The notes beneath the pieces were generated by a model, which was not told where the DNA came from, did no database searches, and saw only the letters and a program-made list of their open reading frames with translations. This document shows positions 52,478 to 60,539 of a stretch of DNA of 64,000 bases, piece after piece (the stretch's first letter is position 1; each line of letters opens with the position of its first letter). Source of the stretch: Pseudovibrio ascidiaceicola. Its GTDB lineage: Bacteria > Pseudomonadota > Alphaproteobacteria > Rhizobiales > Stappiaceae. Made by a program: the position numbers and the translations under genes. The DNA lies in assembly GCF_900114245.1 (NCBI RefSeq), contig NZ_FOSK01000003.1, positions 370,026 through 434,025 of the forward strand, in the 5' to 3' direction.

Positions 52478-54088
52478 CTAGCCGCGCGCGACCCCGAATG
52501 CTGTTGGATTAAGCTGACGTTTTCTGGCATCTGCACAAACAGATAGGGCCATAGAAACAACGCGGCGCGTGTCTCTTGGGTCAATGATCCCATCATCCCA
52601 AAGCCGTGCTGTCGCAAACAGCGCCGTGGTCTCCGGTGACATCTGATCAACGATCTTTTGAGCCATCTGGTCTGTCATGCCATCCGGGATCTGTTGTCCC
52701 ATCTTCGCAAACTTCTCTTCAGTGATGATCTTCATCACCGTCGCTGCCTGCTCCGGCCCCATCACGCCAACCTTGGCGGAGGGCCATGAAAAGATGAAAT
52801 CAGGATCAAACCCACGGCCACACATGCCGTAGTTACCAGCACCCCAGGCACCACCAACCACAATGGTCACTTTAGGAACCGTGGCATTGGCAACCGCCTG
52901 GATCATCTTGGACCCATGCTTGACGATCCCGCCTGTCTCCGCATCCCGGCCAACCAAATAGCCAGTGGTGTTCATCAGGAAGAGAAGCGGCGTATTGCTC
53001 TGGCAACACAGCTGAATAAACTGAGCGGCCTTCACCGCACCCTGCGGATCAATCGGGCCATTATTGCCTAAGATACCAACCGTCTGCCCATCAATGCGAG
53101 CATGACCACAAACCGTGGCTCCACCAAATTCCTTCTTGAAATCAAGGAAGTCAGAACCGTCCGTGATACGCGCAATAATCTCGCGCACATCATACGGTTT
53201 CTTGGCATCCTCAGGCACGATGCCCAACAGATCCGTGGCATCATAAAACGGCTGTTTGCCACCTTCCGCTTCTACCGGTGCATCCCAAGGCAGATGACCA
53301 ACAATCTCACGGGCAGTCTCGACGCCGTGAGCATCATCCTCAGCCATGTATTCTGCTGTGCCAGCTGTGTTGTAATGCAGCTCTGCACCACCCAGCTCTT
53401 CATCTGTCGCAATCTCACCCGTCGCTGCTTTCAGCAGCGGAGGACCGGCCAGAAAGATCTTTGATTTGCCGCGCACCACAACAGTGTAGTCCGACAACCC
53501 CGGCATATAGGCGCCACCAGCGGTCGATGAACCATGCACCACCGTTACCTGCGGAATGCCTGCCGCAGACATACGCGCCTGATTGGCAAACGCCCGTCCG
53601 CCTTCAACAAACAGCTCAGATTGGTACATGAGGTTAGCGCCAGCACTTTCCGTCAGCGCAACAATCGGCAGTTTCTGCTTTTTGGCGATCTCCTGCAGAC
53701 GAAGCGTCTTCTTCAGTCCCATCGGAGAGATAGAGCCGCCTTTGATCGCAGAGTCCGTCGCCACCACAAGACAGCGCTTTCCGGCAACATAACCGATACC
53801 AGCGATAGAGCCGCCACCAGCGACATTCTTCTTGCCATCATCATCATGCATTTTCAGGCCAGCCAGCGTGGAGATCTCCATGAACGCAGACCCACGATCC
53901 AGCAGCAAGCTCACACGGTCACGCGGCAACAACTGACCACGTTTCTCAAACTTCCCGCGCTTGCTCTCGGAGTTCTCCCGAACCTTTGCCTCATATCCAC
54001 GGAACTCTTCAATGAGAGCTTCCATGAAAGCTTTGTTCTGAGCAAACGCAGCGCTGCCGCTATCAATACCTGAGGTTAACTTGGGCAT
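52478..54088 (-). CDS. atuC: Geranyl-CoA carboxylase beta subunit (carboxyltransferase), AtuC-like
   Basis: The 536-residue carboxyltransferase moves CO2 from biotin to geranyl-CoA, giving isohexenyl-glutaconyl-CoA. It has both crotonase-like halves, with ESAGANLMYQSE, SSTAGGAYMPGLSDYTVVV, LAGPPLLKAATGE, and the second-half GGAWGAGNYGMCGRGFDPDFIFSWPSA. The segment EGGRAFANQARMSA has Gly where methylcrotonyl-CoA carboxylases usually have a bulky Phe (HFGRIFFNQ); I recall this as the pocket change that admits the longer geranyl chain. The start at 54088 has GGGAGAAA upstream and overlaps the SDR gene by 13 bases. Confidence 0.86.
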   Translation of the reverse strand: MPKLTSGIDSGSAAFAQNKAFMEALIEEFRGYEAKVRENSESKRGKFEKRGQLLPRDRVSLLLDRGSAFMEISTLAGLKMHDDDGKKNVAGGGSIAGIGYVAGKRCLVVATDSAIKGGSISPMGLKKTLRLQEIAKKQKLPIVALTESAGANLMYQSELFVEGGRAFANQARMSAAGIPQVTVVHGSSTAGGAYMPGLSDYTVVVRGKSKIFLAGPPLLKAATGEIATDEELGGAELHYNTAGTAEYMAEDDAHGVETAREIVGHLPWDAPVEAEGGKQPFYDATDLLGIVPEDAKKPYDVREIIARITDGSDFLDFKKEFGGATVCGHARIDGQTVGILGNNGPIDPQGAVKAAQFIQLCCQSNTPLLFLMNTTGYLVGRDAETGGIVKHGSKMIQAVANATVPKVTIVVGGAWGAGNYGMCGRGFDPDFIFSWPSAKVGVMGPEQAATVMKIITEEKFAKMGQQIPDGMTDQMAQKIVDQMSPETTALFATARLWDDGIIDPRDTRRVVSMALSVCADARKRQLNPTAFGVARG

Positions 54089-54984
54089 CTGTCTTTCTCC
54101 CAAGCTTGAAGGGCCCTAGGCTTCTCATAGCGGTGAAACCCTTGGTATTCCTTCATATTTGCATTATCGCCAACCGGCATCAGGTTGGTCCAGAGCGGCG
54201 CTCCGCCATCCACGCCAATGCATTGGCCAGTCATAAATGCTGCCCCCGGAGACAGCAGGAAGTTCACCAGCGAGGCAACCTCAGCTTCAGTGCCCAGACG
54301 GCGAGCAAGGTTGTTGTCTGCCATCCGTGCAAACATGGTTTTGATAAAGTTTTCGTCGTAGGTGTCAAAGCCAGAAGATGCGATCCAACCCGGCGCAACC
54401 GCATTCACCCGCACACCAGCCTCGGCCCATTCAACCGCCAGCGTCATGGTCAGGTTCTGCATCCCGGCCCGAGCGACACCAGAGTGCGCCATACCCGGCA
54501 TACCGCGCCACATATCCGCAACGATATTGACAATGGAGCCGCCTTTGCTCTTGCGCATTCCCTGATTGTAAACTTCGCGCGCCATCAAAAAGCCGCCTGT
54601 GACGTTGGTCTCGACAACCGCGTCAAAGCCCTTCTTCTTGATTGAGGCCGCAGGGCTTGGATACTGCCCACCCGCATTGTTCACGAGGCCATGGATCACA
54701 CCACGCTCCGCTACAATCTTGGCAACAGTTTCGCCAACAGCCTCTTCATTGCGAATGTCCAGCGAGTGAGTTGAAACCTCGCCGCCATCCTCACGGATTT
54801 CATTAGCCACCGCATCAAGCTTTGCCTGCTTGCGGCCAAGGAGAACGGTATGGGCACCCAACGCTGCAAGTTCATGGGCAATACAACGACCAATGCCACT
54901 GCCTCCCCCAGTCACAATCATTGTTTGCCCATCAAACAACCCCTCTCGCAGGACTGATGCGTAACGGGACGGTTCATTGCTCAT
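54076..54984 (-). CDS. Short-chain dehydrogenase of the PECR/DECR type (AtuB/AtuG-like)
   Basis: The 302-residue NAD(P)-binding protein has the Rossmann motif VTGGGSGIGRCIA near residue 22, NNAGG near 103 and a C-terminal GVDGG. The usual YxxxK is absent: the aligned stretch HSGVARAGMQNLT matches the peroxisomal trans-2-enoyl-CoA reductase branch, where other residues carry catalysis. It is therefore better seen as an enoyl- or dienoyl-CoA reductase than an alcohol dehydrogenase. In this cluster it could reduce an unsaturated terpene-derived acyl-CoA. I start at the ATG at 54984 with GGGAG upstream. A terminator and a palindrome precede it, so it probably opens a separate transcription unit. 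Confidence 0.83.
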   Translation of the reverse strand: MSNEPSRYASVLREGLFDGQTMIVTGGGSGIGRCIAHELAALGAHTVLLGRKQAKLDAVANEIREDGGEVSTHSLDIRNEEAVGETVAKIVAERGVIHGLVNNAGGQYPSPAASIKKKGFDAVVETNVTGGFLMAREVYNQGMRKSKGGSIVNIVADMWRGMPGMAHSGVARAGMQNLTMTLAVEWAEAGVRVNAVAPGWIASSGFDTYDENFIKTMFARMADNNLARRLGTEAEVASLVNFLLSPGAAFMTGQCIGVDGGAPLWTNLMPVGDNANMKEYQGFHRYEKPRALQAWEKDRCPS

Positions 54985-55024
54985 TCCAAATTCTCCCTGC
55001 CACTGACGCGGCTTATTCAAACAA

Positions 55025-55038
55025 GAGGCGATCGCCTC
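55025..55038. promoter_or_regulatory. Perfect 14-base palindrome upstream of the SDR gene
   Basis: GAGGCGATCGCCTC is a perfect palindrome without a loop, so a DNA operator is more likely than an RNA hairpin. It lies 41-54 bases upstream of the SDR start and just after a terminator on the minus strand. Confidence 0.55.
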
Positions 55039-55077
55039 AAAAATCCCGGTATGGGGTGACCACGTCACCCCATACCG
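55039..55077 (-). terminator. Strong terminator/attenuator inside the atu cluster
   Basis: CGGTATGGGGTGAC at 55047-55060 and GTCACCCCATACCG at 55064-55077 form a perfect 14-base stem with a three-base loop. The minus-strand product continues GGGATTTTTG, with the T-run at 55039-55043. It lies 12 bases after the ligase gene and cuts the cluster in two. Confidence 0.85.
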
Positions 55078-55088
55078 TTGTCATCCTT

Positions 55089-56774
55089 TCAGGCAGGCGC
55101 ACTAGCCGCGGCACCGCATTCATCTTCCCAAACCACCGGACGATCAGGCATCCCCTGCACCACCTCTTGATAGCGATCTTCAAGACGCGTTCTCTTGATT
55201 TTCATGGTCGGGGTGAGATAGCCATTCTCGATGGTCCACATGTCGTTTGCCACAATGATGGAGCTCAGCTTCAAATGGCTTTCAACGGCGCTGTTGATGC
55301 TGTGATAGGTCTCTTCAAGGCTCGTACGCACCTCTTCGCGTGACAGACCATCAGTCATCTCGCTGGAGAGGAACACCACCGCCGCAGGCTGCGCTAAATC
55401 AGACCCCATTACACAGGCTTGCTCAACATACGTATTGTCAAACAGCATGGCCTCAATCGGCACTGGCGCAATGTACTTGCCTTTGGAGGATTTGAAGATT
55501 TCCTTCACCCGGCCTGTAATACGCAAGAACCCATCAGCATCCTGCTCAACCTTATCGCCAGTGTGGAACCAGCCATCCTCAATGGTCTCTGCAGTCAGCT
55601 CAGGATCTTTGTAGTACCCCTTGGTCACAGCATCCCCGCGAATGAGAAGCTCACCTTCATTGGTGATCTTGATCTCAAGCCCCGCAAGCGGAGTGCCGAT
55701 TGTGCCAACCTTATCCGCGCGGAAGGGGAAGTGAGAGGACGCAAGACCAGCGGTCTCGGTCATGCCCCACCCTTCAGTGATGTTGATACCCAGCTTCTGG
55801 TACCATTCCAGAACCGCCTTGGAGATCGGCGCAGATCCACTGCCAATTAGCTTTGCATTGGTCAGGCCAAGCTGTCCGCGAATTTTCCGTTTCACGTACC
55901 AGCTCAGGATTGGAATGCTCAAAAGCCTGTCCAGCTTCTTCTGTGGGACCTTGGCAAGGATACTGGACTGAAACTTCATCCAGAGACGCGGCACAGAAAT
56001 GAACATGGTCACTTCAGCAGCACGCAAATCTTCTGCAAAGGTATCCAGCGACTCCACAAAGCTCACCACCACACCAGCATAAAGGCTCACATGCTCAATG
56101 AGAGCACGCTCCGTAATATGCGCCAGCGGAAGATAGGAGATCAGGCGTTCTTCACGCCCCAGTTCAAGAGACTGGGTTGGAGACCATGCGCCATAAGCAA
56201 TATTGCGCCAGGTGACTTCCACGCCCTTCGGGTTTCCGGTGGAGCCAGAGGTGTAAACAATGGAGAACAGCTCATCCAGCTCAGGCTTGGCCAGCTTGTC
56301 TTCTGGCAACGGATCATTCGTTTTGACCAGCTCCGTCCAGCTGTGCTCACAATCTATCGTGTTATAGGGAAGCGCGATTTTGACCACGCTCTCAGGAATA
56401 CCCTGCTGGCTTGGCGCAAAGTCATCCAGCTTGCCCATAAACAGCGCTTTGATATCTGCGTGATTGATGATGTAGCTGATCGTGTCCGCAGAAGCGGTGT
56501 AATAAATTGGTGTTGAGATATAACCAGCGGCCTGAGTTGCAAAGTCAGCCAGAAACCATTCTGCGCAGTTTTTGGAGAGAATTCCAATCCGGTCCCCCGG
56601 CTGGAAACCCATTGACTGGAGCGCAGCAGCCACACGCCGGACGGTGTCGTAACATTCCTTCCAGGTGAATTCTATGAACTGCCGGTTCACGGGTTGTCGC
56701 AGATAAACCGAATTTGGTTTCTCTGTGGCCCATTTTTGCAGCATTTCAATTGGCAGTGCGTACTGTGTACCCAT
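55089..56774 (-). CDS. atuH: Acyl-CoA ligase, AMP-forming (AtuH-like)
   Basis: The 561-residue enzyme activates a carboxylic acid, here probably citronellate or geranate, with ATP and CoA. It has the P-loop YTSGSTGNPKGVEV near residue 167, the middle motif GWGMTETAG near 325, GDKVEQDADGFLRITGR near 400, and the catalytic-lysine region (KTRLEDRY-like, KIKRTRLEDRY near 535). It resembles the long-chain (FadD15/FAA-like) ligase branch. The start at 56774 has AGGAGGG directly upstream; an earlier frame extension lacks one. It is followed by a strong terminator. Confidence 0.87.
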   Translation of the reverse strand: MGTQYALPIEMLQKWATEKPNSVYLRQPVNRQFIEFTWKECYDTVRRVAAALQSMGFQPGDRIGILSKNCAEWFLADFATQAAGYISTPIYYTASADTISYIINHADIKALFMGKLDDFAPSQQGIPESVVKIALPYNTIDCEHSWTELVKTNDPLPEDKLAKPELDELFSIVYTSGSTGNPKGVEVTWRNIAYGAWSPTQSLELGREERLISYLPLAHITERALIEHVSLYAGVVVSFVESLDTFAEDLRAAEVTMFISVPRLWMKFQSSILAKVPQKKLDRLLSIPILSWYVKRKIRGQLGLTNAKLIGSGSAPISKAVLEWYQKLGINITEGWGMTETAGLASSHFPFRADKVGTIGTPLAGLEIKITNEGELLIRGDAVTKGYYKDPELTAETIEDGWFHTGDKVEQDADGFLRITGRVKEIFKSSKGKYIAPVPIEAMLFDNTYVEQACVMGSDLAQPAAVVFLSSEMTDGLSREEVRTSLEETYHSINSAVESHLKLSSIIVANDMWTIENGYLTPTMKIKRTRLEDRYQEVVQGMPDRPVVWEDECGAAASAPA

Positions 56775-56958
56775 GTTCCCTCCTCTGATGTGTTGGTTCA
56801 GCCTCCCCGCTGGTTCCAACACTATCGTTATTGCGCGATAGACTTCGGCATTATAGTCAGCTCATACGAATATGAGCATACCCTGCATTTCTTCTTCCTT
56901 CACCGCATTCGAACATCTGTTTCCGGGTAAACGCATACCCCAGAATTTAAGGGGCTAA

Positions 56959-57765
56959 TTAAGGAGCCCAAGAGGGTTTGCGTTTTTGTAAAAACGACTT
57001 CACACCTTCCTGCCCCTCTTCCCCAACGATAGCTCTTGCAAAATAGGCAGCTGCACTCTGGCGCAGATCTTCCTGTTCAAGGAATAGCGTCTCCTCAACC
57101 ACCCGCTTCGTGGCCGCAACAGCATCTGGCGCACATGCCAGCACTTGCTGTTTTAAATCCGCTTCTGCTGCCTCAAGTTCTGCCTGATCTGCAACAGCCT
57201 TGTCGACCAGACCAATGTCAAAGGCCTCAACACCGGTCAGTTTGCTCCCCAACATGAGCATTTTCTTGGCTTTTTGGTAGCCCAGACGTTTGGTCACGTA
57301 CTGAGCGATCTGAGCAGGCGGCAAGCCAATCCGCGTCTCAGTAAAAGCAAATTTGGCATCTTGCGTGGCGATCACAAAGTCACAGGCACTGGCCATACCA
57401 AGCCCCCCTGCCATGGCAGCTCCCTCCACCAAAGCAATGGTCACTTGCGGCTGATTGGCGATCATTCCAAAAAACGCTGCAGCTTCCAGACTGATCTTTT
57501 GCGCAATCGCCCCGGCTTCATCACCACCAGCCATGATCTGCTGGAAGGACTTCAGATCGCCCCCAGCACAAAACACGCCGCCAGCCCCCGTGAACGTGAT
57601 CCCACGGACACTGCGATCATCCTGCACATCTCGCAGCACCTTGGAGATTTCAGCAATCACCTCGCCTGTCAGCGGGTTACGCTTCTCGGGCTGGTTCAAA
57701 GTGATGGTCATCCAACCATCTTTTTGAACCACAAGAACGGGGGAAGTTGTTGAAGCATCACTCAT
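56959..57765 (-). CDS. atuE: Enoyl-CoA hydratase, isohexenylglutaconyl-CoA hydratase-like (AtuE)
   Basis: This 268-residue crotonase-fold enzyme would hydrate isohexenyl-glutaconyl-CoA in the terpene pathway. The oxyanion-hole segments are RGITFTGAGGVFCAGGDLKSF near residue 58 and IALVEGAAMAGGLGMASACDF near 111. The catalytic region near residues 130-140 reads FAFTETRIGLPPAQI, with one Glu. The ATG shares its A with the atuA stop (TGATG), and AGGAGGTGA lies just upstream. A 184-base gap with two short inverted repeats separates it from the ligase gene. Confidence 0.86.
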   Translation of the reverse strand: MSDASTTSPVLVVQKDGWMTITLNQPEKRNPLTGEVIAEISKVLRDVQDDRSVRGITFTGAGGVFCAGGDLKSFQQIMAGGDEAGAIAQKISLEAAAFFGMIANQPQVTIALVEGAAMAGGLGMASACDFVIATQDAKFAFTETRIGLPPAQIAQYVTKRLGYQKAKKMLMLGSKLTGVEAFDIGLVDKAVADQAELEAAEADLKQQVLACAPDAVAATKRVVEETLFLEQEDLRQSAAAYFARAIVGEEGQEGVKSFLQKRKPSWAP

Positions 57766-59597
57766 CACATCACCTCCTGCGCAATGGACTGCGGAACCGG
57801 AACATTCTGCGTCAGCAAGATCTGGCTGTACGCCTTTGCTTGCGGGTCCAGCCTCAGGCTAGCAATGCCGCCGCCGCCAAGCACATCATCAATCAGGAAA
57901 TTCAGCGCATGACAGCCCGGCAGGTAGAAACGAACCACCTTACCCGGATTGAAATGCGCAAAGGTCTGCGCAACTGCCTCTTCACTCAGCGCCGCCGCAA
58001 TCCACGGCAACCACTCTGCTTTCCGCGCAATCACGCCGATGTTCGCTTTATCGCCTTTGTCACCGCTACGCGCATAAGCCAGCTTGATCAGCGGAACATC
58101 AACCATCGCCTCATCAGCCCCAGCCACATCAGGAACCTCAGCACCCTCAACAGCCGCTGCCACGCCCGTTGCAATCACAGGCTCAAACGGAACAGCCTCT
58201 CCTTCCTGAGAAACCTGAGGCGAAACCGCCGACTGCTCAACAAGGAACGAAAACAACCGTACAACCGGCGACGGCTTAGGCCGCCCACCATTAAACGTTG
58301 TCATCCCCGGAGCAACAGACAGCCCCAATCCGGTCAGCTCACGCAACAACAAACCAGCAGCACGCTGGTCCACATGCCGCGCTGCAATCTTCAGGACAAC
58401 TTCTTCATAGGTGCCCCGGCTCACAGAAGCTGCGCCAACCTGAGATCCTGCCCCCACGATCTCAACGGAAACCTCTTGATAGCCGGGCGCACCAAGCTTT
58501 CTCATAACCGTCTCGGCACGGCCAAGAGCAAGGTCCGCAAACGCCTGCGCCTTCTCACCAGCATCAAAGCCCACGTATGGGATCATCAACCCAATACGGA
58601 ACCCATCCGCCCAGGTTGCTGAAACCTTCAGGCTCTCAGGCGCTGAACGCCCTTTCGCACCAGAAACATGCACACAATCAGCTGCTTTCGCCTCAACCCT
58701 CACCTGCGAAAAATCACAGGTCACATCAGGCAGCAAATAAGCTTGCGGATCACCAATCTCATAGACCAGCTGCTCAGCAACCGTGCCAACACTCACAAGC
58801 CCGCCACTGCCTTCCGGCTTGCTCAAATCACAGCTGCCATCTTCATAAACTGTCGCAATCGGATAACCGATCTTCTTCACATCCGGCACATCCCGCCAGT
58901 CCGTAAAGTTGCCGCCAGTAACCTGCGTCCCGCACTCCAGCAAATGCCCAACAAGGCTCCCTGCGGAGAGGCGGTCATAATCCGCCCAATCCCAGCCAAA
59001 GGCATGTGCGCATGCAGCAAGGGTCAACGCACTGTCCGCACATCGGCCTGTAATGACGATATCGGCACCAGCATCCAGAGCAGCAACAACAGGCTGTGCA
59101 CCTAGATAGGCATTGATGGAGGCAACCTTCTCTGACTTGGGAAAGGCCTCATGAGAGAACATCTCTGTCACACCAGCGGCCTGATATGCTCCAGCCTCCG
59201 CCAGCAGATCATCACCAGTGACAACAGCAACCTTCAGATCCAGCTTCTGCACTGCAATCATTTCGCGGATCTTGGCAGCGCAACTCTCCGGATTAACGCC
59301 ACCAGCATTGCTGAGAATTTTCGTCTTGGATTCAGCAATCGCCTTCAGATTTAAGCCAAGCACCTGCTCGACAAAGTCCGTCGCATATCCAAGATCAGGA
59401 GACTTCTGACGCGCCCTTGCCATAATGGAAAGAGTGATCTCTGCCAGATAGTCGTAAACAATGTAATCGAGCCCTCCAGCGCGCAACAATTGCCCGGTTG
59501 ACGCGTTAGAGTCACCCCAAAAGCCGCAAGCCCCCCCAATGCGAATTGGCTGCTTACGTTTACTAGAGCTTTGATTTTCCGTGGTTTTCATGGTCAT
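57765..59597 (-). CDS. atuA: Acyclic terpene utilisation protein AtuA (DUF1446)
   Basis: AtuA is required for growth on citronellol or geraniol in Pseudomonas but its reaction is not established. The 610-residue product has the DUF1446 opening PIRIGGACGFWGDSN near residue 18, IVYDYLAEITLSIM near 48, SNAGGVNPESCA near 92 and ITGRCADSALTLAACAHAFGW near 180. It also has the C-terminal AtuA-like domain (LAYARSGDKGDKANIGVIARK near 508, FYLPGCHALNFLIDDVLGGGG near 560). It is the first gene of the minus-strand unit, divergent from atuR with an operator between. Confidence 0.93.
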   Translation of the reverse strand: MTMKTTENQSSSKRKQPIRIGGACGFWGDSNASTGQLLRAGGLDYIVYDYLAEITLSIMARARQKSPDLGYATDFVEQVLGLNLKAIAESKTKILSNAGGVNPESCAAKIREMIAVQKLDLKVAVVTGDDLLAEAGAYQAAGVTEMFSHEAFPKSEKVASINAYLGAQPVVAALDAGADIVITGRCADSALTLAACAHAFGWDWADYDRLSAGSLVGHLLECGTQVTGGNFTDWRDVPDVKKIGYPIATVYEDGSCDLSKPEGSGGLVSVGTVAEQLVYEIGDPQAYLLPDVTCDFSQVRVEAKAADCVHVSGAKGRSAPESLKVSATWADGFRIGLMIPYVGFDAGEKAQAFADLALGRAETVMRKLGAPGYQEVSVEIVGAGSQVGAASVSRGTYEEVVLKIAARHVDQRAAGLLLRELTGLGLSVAPGMTTFNGGRPKPSPVVRLFSFLVEQSAVSPQVSQEGEAVPFEPVIATGVAAAVEGAEVPDVAGADEAMVDVPLIKLAYARSGDKGDKANIGVIARKAEWLPWIAAALSEEAVAQTFAHFNPGKVVRFYLPGCHALNFLIDDVLGGGGIASLRLDPQAKAYSQILLTQNVPVPQSIAQEVM

Positions 59598-59618
59598 TTT
59601 AACGGAAACCTCTTTTAC

Positions 59619-59636
59619 ATACCAAACGTACGGTAT
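59619..59636. promoter_or_regulatory. Candidate AtuR operator between atuA and atuR
   Basis: ATACC-NN-ACGT-NN-GGTAT is an 18-base palindrome with two mismatched pairs. It lies in the 101-base gap between two divergent start codons and overlaps a TATAC that could be part of the atuR -10 box (near 59634-59640). TetR regulators bind palindromes of this size. Confidence 0.75.
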
Positions 59637-59698
59637 ATACTAGTTCCCAATACGTCAAGTGTTTCAGAGAAAACCCCTTCCTAAGGCTAAGGTTGATC

Positions 59699-60343
59699 AT
59701 GGTAAGCAAGTTAGACAAGAAGAAGCAGCGCGGTGAAAACACACGCAAAGCCCTCATTAAGTCGACCATCGATTGCCTCGACCGGCTCGGCTATGCAGAA
59801 ACCTCAATCAACCGCGTGCTGGAAGGTGTTGATGTCAGTCGAGGTGCCTTGATGCACCACTTCCCCTCCAAGGAAGATCTGGTGATTGGAACGGTCGACT
59901 TCCTGCTCTCAAGAATTCTGCGCCACTACCAACAAGAAAGCCCAAACTCATTCCCCTTCGCGCAGGTAACGCATTCTGATAACGGGACACTCGCCGACGC
60001 GCTCGTAACCTATTGGAAAAACATCATCGACACACCAGAGGGTCGCGCCTTCTCTGAAATCATCATGGCAACCCGCACAGACAAAGCCTTGTCCCTGCGC
60101 ATCTCCCCCAAACTGGAAGATTGGAATGAGCAGCTCAACCAGTTTTTCCTGCCACCGGGCCTGGATGAAGAGGCAATAGAAGATGTAACCCTGACTCTTC
60201 TCATCTGGCGCTCTTTCATCCGCGGCATGATTTTCCAGCAGGAGTTCCACAGCGACCCGGATTACATCGAAAAAATCATCCGTAAATTCGCCATGATAAT
60301 GGAACCGCATCTGAGGCTGGTTCAGACGCAAAGCGGTGCCTAG
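59699..60343 (+). CDS. atuR: TetR-family regulator of the terpene cluster (AtuR-like)
   Basis: The 214-residue product has an N-terminal TetR helix-turn-helix (about residues 26-58, TSINRVLEGVDVSRGALMHHF) and a helical ligand-binding domain. The start at 59699 has AAGG upstream; a TTG two codons earlier is less likely. Divergent from atuA, with a palindromic operator between, it presumably represses the cluster until a terpene-derived acyl-CoA binds, as described for Pseudomonas AtuR. Confidence 0.87.
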   Translation: MVSKLDKKKQRGENTRKALIKSTIDCLDRLGYAETSINRVLEGVDVSRGALMHHFPSKEDLVIGTVDFLLSRILRHYQQESPNSFPFAQVTHSDNGTLADALVTYWKNIIDTPEGRAFSEIIMATRTDKALSLRISPKLEDWNEQLNQFFLPPGLDEEAIEDVTLTLLIWRSFIRGMIFQQEFHSDPDYIEKIIRKFAMIMEPHLRLVQTQSGA

Positions 60344-60443
60344 TAATGGAAGCCAACAGCTCTCCATGGCTGCCAGACCAATACTCAGGTTAACTTGATC
60401 CAAATACCGCCATTTCCATTAAGCTCAGCCTAGTGATAGTGCT

Positions 60444-60459
60444 AAGTCCCATGGGGCTT
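60444..60459. promoter_or_regulatory. Palindrome upstream of the copper ATPase gene
   Basis: AAGTCCCATGGGGCTT is a 16-base palindrome with one mismatched pair, 81-96 bases before the copA-like start. It could be the operator of a copper-responsive regulator, but it does not clearly match the CueR dyad. Confidence 0.4.
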
Positions 60460-60539
60460 TAATCCTTTAAGGCACTGCAAAGGCATATGATCTGCGCTGG
60501 TAAAACGCGTGCGCGCTGGATCAGGGAGCCTTTTGACCA

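Noticed and set aside
54470..54510. Apparent loss of the YxxxK catalytic motif in the SDR
   Set aside because: The HSGVARAG stretch matches the trans-2-enoyl-CoA reductase (PECR) branch, where this is normal, so it is not a degenerate enzyme.
55165..55185. TTGATAGCGATCTTCAA resembling an FNR box
   Set aside because: The half-sites have the wrong spacing and it lies within the coding region of the acyl-CoA ligase.
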